Source: Engraulis encrasicolus
Lineage: Eukaryota > Chordata > Actinopteri > Clupeiformes > Engraulidae
Assembly (NCBI RefSeq): GCF_034702125.1
Contig: NC_085874.1
Location: 1,176,001 to 1,240,000, forward strand
DNA: 64,000 nt
Direction of reading: 5' to 3'
The stretch's first letter is position 1. Each line of letters begins with the position of its first letter. Position numbers and translations under genes: made by a program. Below the pieces are notes generated by a model. It was not told the origin of the DNA, did no database searches, and was given only the letters and a program-made list of their open reading frames with translations. Positions 47,209 to 64,000 of this stretch are shown piece by piece.

Positions 47209-48541
47209 AGAACAATCGGATGAAATGTTGCTGGCTCCATCAGTTTGTTTTCCTTGTTTCCTACCACCCCTCGAGTTAAATGACTTGTTTGAGCTTTTTC
47301 CTGTTCTTCCAGACATTATCTAGGTCTGGGGATATTATTCCTAGTTCCAAGCAAGCATATTACCATTTAGCTGAGCTGGCTTGGTCCCCATTGGACTCAA
47401 TGATAACATGCTAGCTGGGAGGTACACAGTGCATGACCAGAGTCAGATAATGGCTGGAGGAATAGGAGAAAGGTAAAACCAGAGAAATTCTAATATATGA
47501 GAGGGCTCACTCATGACGTTTGCCACGATTGCCAACTAGCCGCAGTAGGCCTAACATCTAGACAAGTGAAAAATGAATGGGTTTCAATCGAGCAGAAATT
47601 GGAGCCAATGGGAGTTAGCCGTCTCATAGGTTAAATATTCTCTGGTAAAACTCAATTTACCTCAAGGGGAGGTGAGAAACAAGCTTATTTCCAGAAATGA
47701 TGGAATGCCTCTTGAAACAGGATTTTTAACAGAGTTCTATGGGAGCTGTATAATGTTCAAGTAAAATTCTAGAAGAACTGGGGGAAAATCCTTACTCCTC
47801 AAAGGGTAAAGCAGGTCGTGAATGAAGAGGTGGTACTGAGAGGTGTCTGTAAACGGACCTCACCTAAGGAGACATTTCTGATGGTAAAACAACAAAGCTA
47901 ACACTAAAACAACTCTACTGCAAATACCCTGAAGCAAAACATTTTTTTTTCCAAGTAGAGACATCATGCGCACCTGAAACATGTTTTGAACTATGAATAT
48001 CAGAATGATTATTTTGGCATTGTTGTAAATATTGGATATGAAATAAAAATGTGTTTTCCTCTCTGTAAATGTTCTTATTTTCTCAAGTCTGTTGAATATA
48101 GTAATGACAGTAGCTGTAAAGTTTCCCTCATCACATTACATTACATGGGGAATCGAAGCATCTACTACAGTATCAGCAAATCCAATCCACTTTTTCACAA
48201 TTTATTCACCCCTCCTGGGCCCATTCATACTACCTGTGATTTTGATCTAACTATCGGTCTTTATGAAAATCCCCACAGACTTGTAAAATGTCTGTGGAAT
48301 GTAATCTTGTGATTTTCAAGGCTGGGATGCCAGCTCTTGCAATTGTGTTTATATGTCGGCAGGCTCTTCCTGGAGCCCTGAGGAAGGTCTGTAGATCAAA
48401 AGCTTGGTGATTAGTTAATGTAAAAATGTGACTTCTCTCAGATGTGATACAATGAATAAAATGATGCTTCTGGAGGAAAACAGCTCCACAAGACGCAATA
48501 CATCATGTATATTTATATAACACAATATAACAACTAAGAAG
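47209..48541 (+). other. pex3 3' UTR region
   Basis: Downstream of the stop; includes the AATAAA at 48042-48047 and a second possible AATAAA at about 48455. A SINE-like core (GAGGAAGGTCTGTAGATC, 48379-48396) lies between them. No further exon is seen. Confidence 0.5.
48042..48047 (+). promoter_or_regulatory. Candidate pex3 polyadenylation signal
   Basis: AATAAA 834 nt after the pex3 stop. Confidence 0.4.
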
Positions 48542-49010
48542 TTGAGCCAAAGTGCTTTAGGCAACATTGTTCCAAGTAAAATCAAATCAAAGGGCGCCGA
48601 AGCCTTCTGATCTATATCTTCTTTCTCAAAGTCTTTTCAGCCACAGACTCCATGCCCTTCCCTGCAGGACAGGAAGGTCCTTTGTCCCATGGATCCATAT
48701 GTTTAGCTACACACAGAAGGAAACTACTGTAAAGAGAATATCATCATTAGGGACTGGACTGGCTAAACCCCAGTTATTCAAGGATGCTAACTTGACAATT
48801 AATTAAGCTTCACTAATGTTGACCAAAGGTGTCCCCCCTCTCAACAGCTCAAGATCTCTCCGGCCCCCTCGAGTGCTGTAGACCACTTTGACAAACACTC
48901 GCAGAAGACACCCATGACACTTGGACAAAATGTTCATAATTTAGACACCTGTGATCAAGAATAATTAAATATTACACAAGACATTTATGGTTTATGTGAT
49001 TTAGAAGCTC

Positions 49011-49016
49011 TTTATT
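49011..49016 (-). promoter_or_regulatory. Candidate serac1 polyadenylation signal
   Basis: TTTATT on the plus strand is AATAAA in the direction of serac1, about 1.1 kb after its stop. The 3' UTR would include the CA tract at 49643-49678. Confidence 0.4.
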
Positions 49017-49638
49017 GAAATGATGTACAGCTCTTATGACTTAAAGTGTATTTAGTTTAGATAAAAACTATTTAATTAGATTTTACTTAGATAAAATGCT
49101 TCAAGACTTTATAAGATAGAGGGCAATAAGCGACAGTAAGTTAAAAAGTTTTAAGTTAGAGTGCAGTAATTATATATGACACACATACATAATCGAAAGT
49201 TCAGCAAGGCGATTCAAATCTAATCAAACGCTTCCATGAAATTTAATAATAAAATAGCCATTAAAATAAAACAAACATCGATAAAATCAAAAGAACAAAA
49301 TAAATAGATGTGATGCGGATGCATTGAGGTGCAACTGAGGTAGAGGATTCAGAATCACCACGCACAAACGGGCACACAAACATGCGCACATTCACACGTG
49401 CACACTCGCGCGCACACACACACAAGGAGGATTCAAAATTATGGCAACGTCAAAGGCAGAAGTCACATGGCGAAACACACACACGCAGTGCTGGTGGGGT
49501 TTATCCACTGGGGTTATCAGTTTTATGGGGTAAGTGGTTACAGATAACAATTGAGACCCAGCAGTTATGCTGTCACATATGGCACCACACACACAAACGC
49601 AAGACCACATTAAGAACACCCCACCCCCAACACGCACG

Positions 49639-49681
<43 letters not shown>

Positions 49682-50042
49682 AACAGTAACACTGAAGATC
49701 AGACTCCTGGCAGTGACTCATTTAAATCCAGCAAGTGCTCAGAAGCAAACACACACACACACGTAGGCAGGCACGCATGCACTTTGAAAAGAGACACATG
49801 GGTCCATTCGGCCATCGTCAGGCACTGTAAATTCTTTTTCAGATCTGAAATGTGTGGGCCAGTGCAAAATGTAAACTCACGCAAGTGTGTGCGTGTGTGT
49901 GTGTGTGCGCGCCTGACCACCAGAGGAAGGGACATTAGGACATGTGTCGAGTAGTCTCCTCTGTTTGTTTTCAACATTGCTACTTGTAGTTAGTTGGTTT
50001 GTGGCTAATGTCCTCGTAGAGCGCCGTGCCCATTGGCCAGAG

Positions 50043-50137
50043 CTTCAATACGGTTGGCTGTTGCGTCCGAGTGCTTCCTTCTCATTGGCTGATGTTGCCC
50101 AGGGCTTCAATCTGGTTAGCTGCTGCGTCCGAGTGTT

Positions 50138-50166
<29 letters not shown>
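50043..50166. repeat. 62-bp tandem duplication overlapping the serac1 stop codon
   Basis: Units 50043-50104 and 50105-50166 are nearly identical (TTGCGTCCGAGTG/CTGCGTCCGAGTG; GGCTGATGTTGCCCAGGGC in both), with a third partial unit ending at 50042. The unit nearer the exon contains the stop codon at 50138-50140; the matching triplet in the other unit (50076-50078) is not a stop. Confidence 0.9.
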
Positions 50167-63143
<12,977 letters not shown>

Positions 63144-63289
63144 CTACACACATACACACACACACTGAATGGTTAGACTACACAAACACACACACACGCA
63201 CGCACGCACGCTATATACACGCACACATCATAAATATCATAAAACTTAATTTTCATAGTTTTAATTAACTGGCCATAATAGCATCAACT

Positions 63290-63910
63290 TGTAGTTTTTT
63301 TGTCTTTTGGGCTTTCTCTCAGGACGACAGTCGCTAAGCCTCTTAGCTCTCCCAAGATCTGGCAGCACTGGTAGCAGGCTAGGGGCCGAGTGAACAAGGG
63401 GGCAGGGGGCTGTGAGTGGAAACAACACGATCAAGTAAATGCTATAGCACAATATTAAACGCTGCCTTTCTTTCAATTAACAGTGTTTTGCGGTGTTACA
63501 TGTGTGTACATAAGTAAGAAAATGTCAGTTTTACCAAAGTTTTGCCGGCATCTCAAGTCTATTACAACAAGAAGTAGCTTGCATAGCTTGTTTTCAGCAT
63601 AAACAAATGTTGGTTGTTAAACGTAGCTGATAGACATCAGAGACAATCATTCCCTTGATGGGGAAATTAGTATTTTTTTATTCACCGTTTTGCTGTTTTC
63701 TTGCCTGTGGGGTTATGGTGGCTAGATATGTAGAGCACCGTTTCTACTTTGTTTACTAGCCAGCGAGCTAGCTACAGACTCACTGTCAGCTGTCGGAGGT
63801 TCGGAGCCCTCTCGTGCACTGGCGTCTCCATTATTGCTATGGTAGCCATCTAGTTGGTAGTCAACGGATGGAGCACATGTAGGCAGAGTCAAAAGCGTGG
63901 GCAAGTGCAA
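63290..63910 (-). other. Unassigned region upstream of the first visible serac1 exon
   Basis: On the minus strand an ATG frame (63850-63870 region, MATIAIMETPVHERAP) runs into ACA/GTGAGT, a good 5' splice site, and 63421 downward follows a CACTCACAG acceptor and stays open through DLGRAKRLSDCRPERK to a stop at about 63270. Neither piece matches the SERAC1 N-terminus as I know it. They could be a small unrelated gene, a transposon exon, or chance. Confidence 0.25.
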
Positions 63911-64000
63911 GAGCAGCACAGAGCAAGATAATTTGCTTCAGAGAATCTCAGACTTTAAAAGTCAATGTTTCTCGATAAATTTGACATGCCAAATTCTATT

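Overview
The window is vertebrate nuclear DNA, almost certainly from a teleost fish. The four genes encode proteins closely resembling vertebrate ones, have small GT-AG exons split over long introns, and sit in DNA full of Tc1/mariner, hAT, TTAA-flanked and DIRS-like elements, tRNA-derived SINEs and very long CA/GT microsatellites. Nothing looks prokaryotic or viral. I cannot name the species.

Layout. 1-15.5 kb: no host gene found; a mosaic of nested transposons (hAT inside a Tc1/mariner-like element, a long-armed foldback element, a decayed DIRS-like retroelement carrying a TTAA-flanked palindromic element) and SINEs. 15.57-24.81 kb, minus strand: a complete nine-exon cytochrome P450 of the CYP27A type (512 aa, mitochondrial sterol side-chain hydroxylase), with a hAT-inside-hAT nest in its third intron. 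25.3-27.1 kb: transposons. 27.78-33.92 kb, minus strand: rpl7l1 (six exons, 247 aa). 33.92-34.29 kb: a short divergent promoter region. 34.29-47.21 kb, plus strand: pex3 (twelve exons, 355 aa). 50.14-63.14 kb, minus strand: the last twelve exons of serac1 (572 aa visible; the N-terminal exons lie outside the window). pex3 and serac1 are convergent.

All exon joins in the four genes were checked for reading phase by hand, and the summed exon lengths give open frames ending at stop codons. The gene calls rest on remembered family sequences, not on a search.

Three proteins touch lipid metabolism: CYP27A oxidises the sterol side chain in mitochondria, peroxisomes (PEX3 is needed to build their membrane) finish bile-acid side-chain shortening, and SERAC1 remodels phosphatidylglycerol and affects cholesterol trafficking. 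RPL7L1 is a ribosome-biogenesis protein. The adjacency may be coincidence.

The most unusual part is serac1. Long AC tracts follow many of its 5' splice sites and long GT tracts precede most of its 3' splice sites, so many introns have complementary ends. Three of its exons have extra partial copies of 'acceptor plus exon start' scattered among these repeats, a MITE abuts the same microsatellites, and coding minisatellites alter the protein linker and overlap the stop codon. Elsewhere, two foldback transposons have arms built from repeated short palindromes and share a similar interior although the arm motifs differ.
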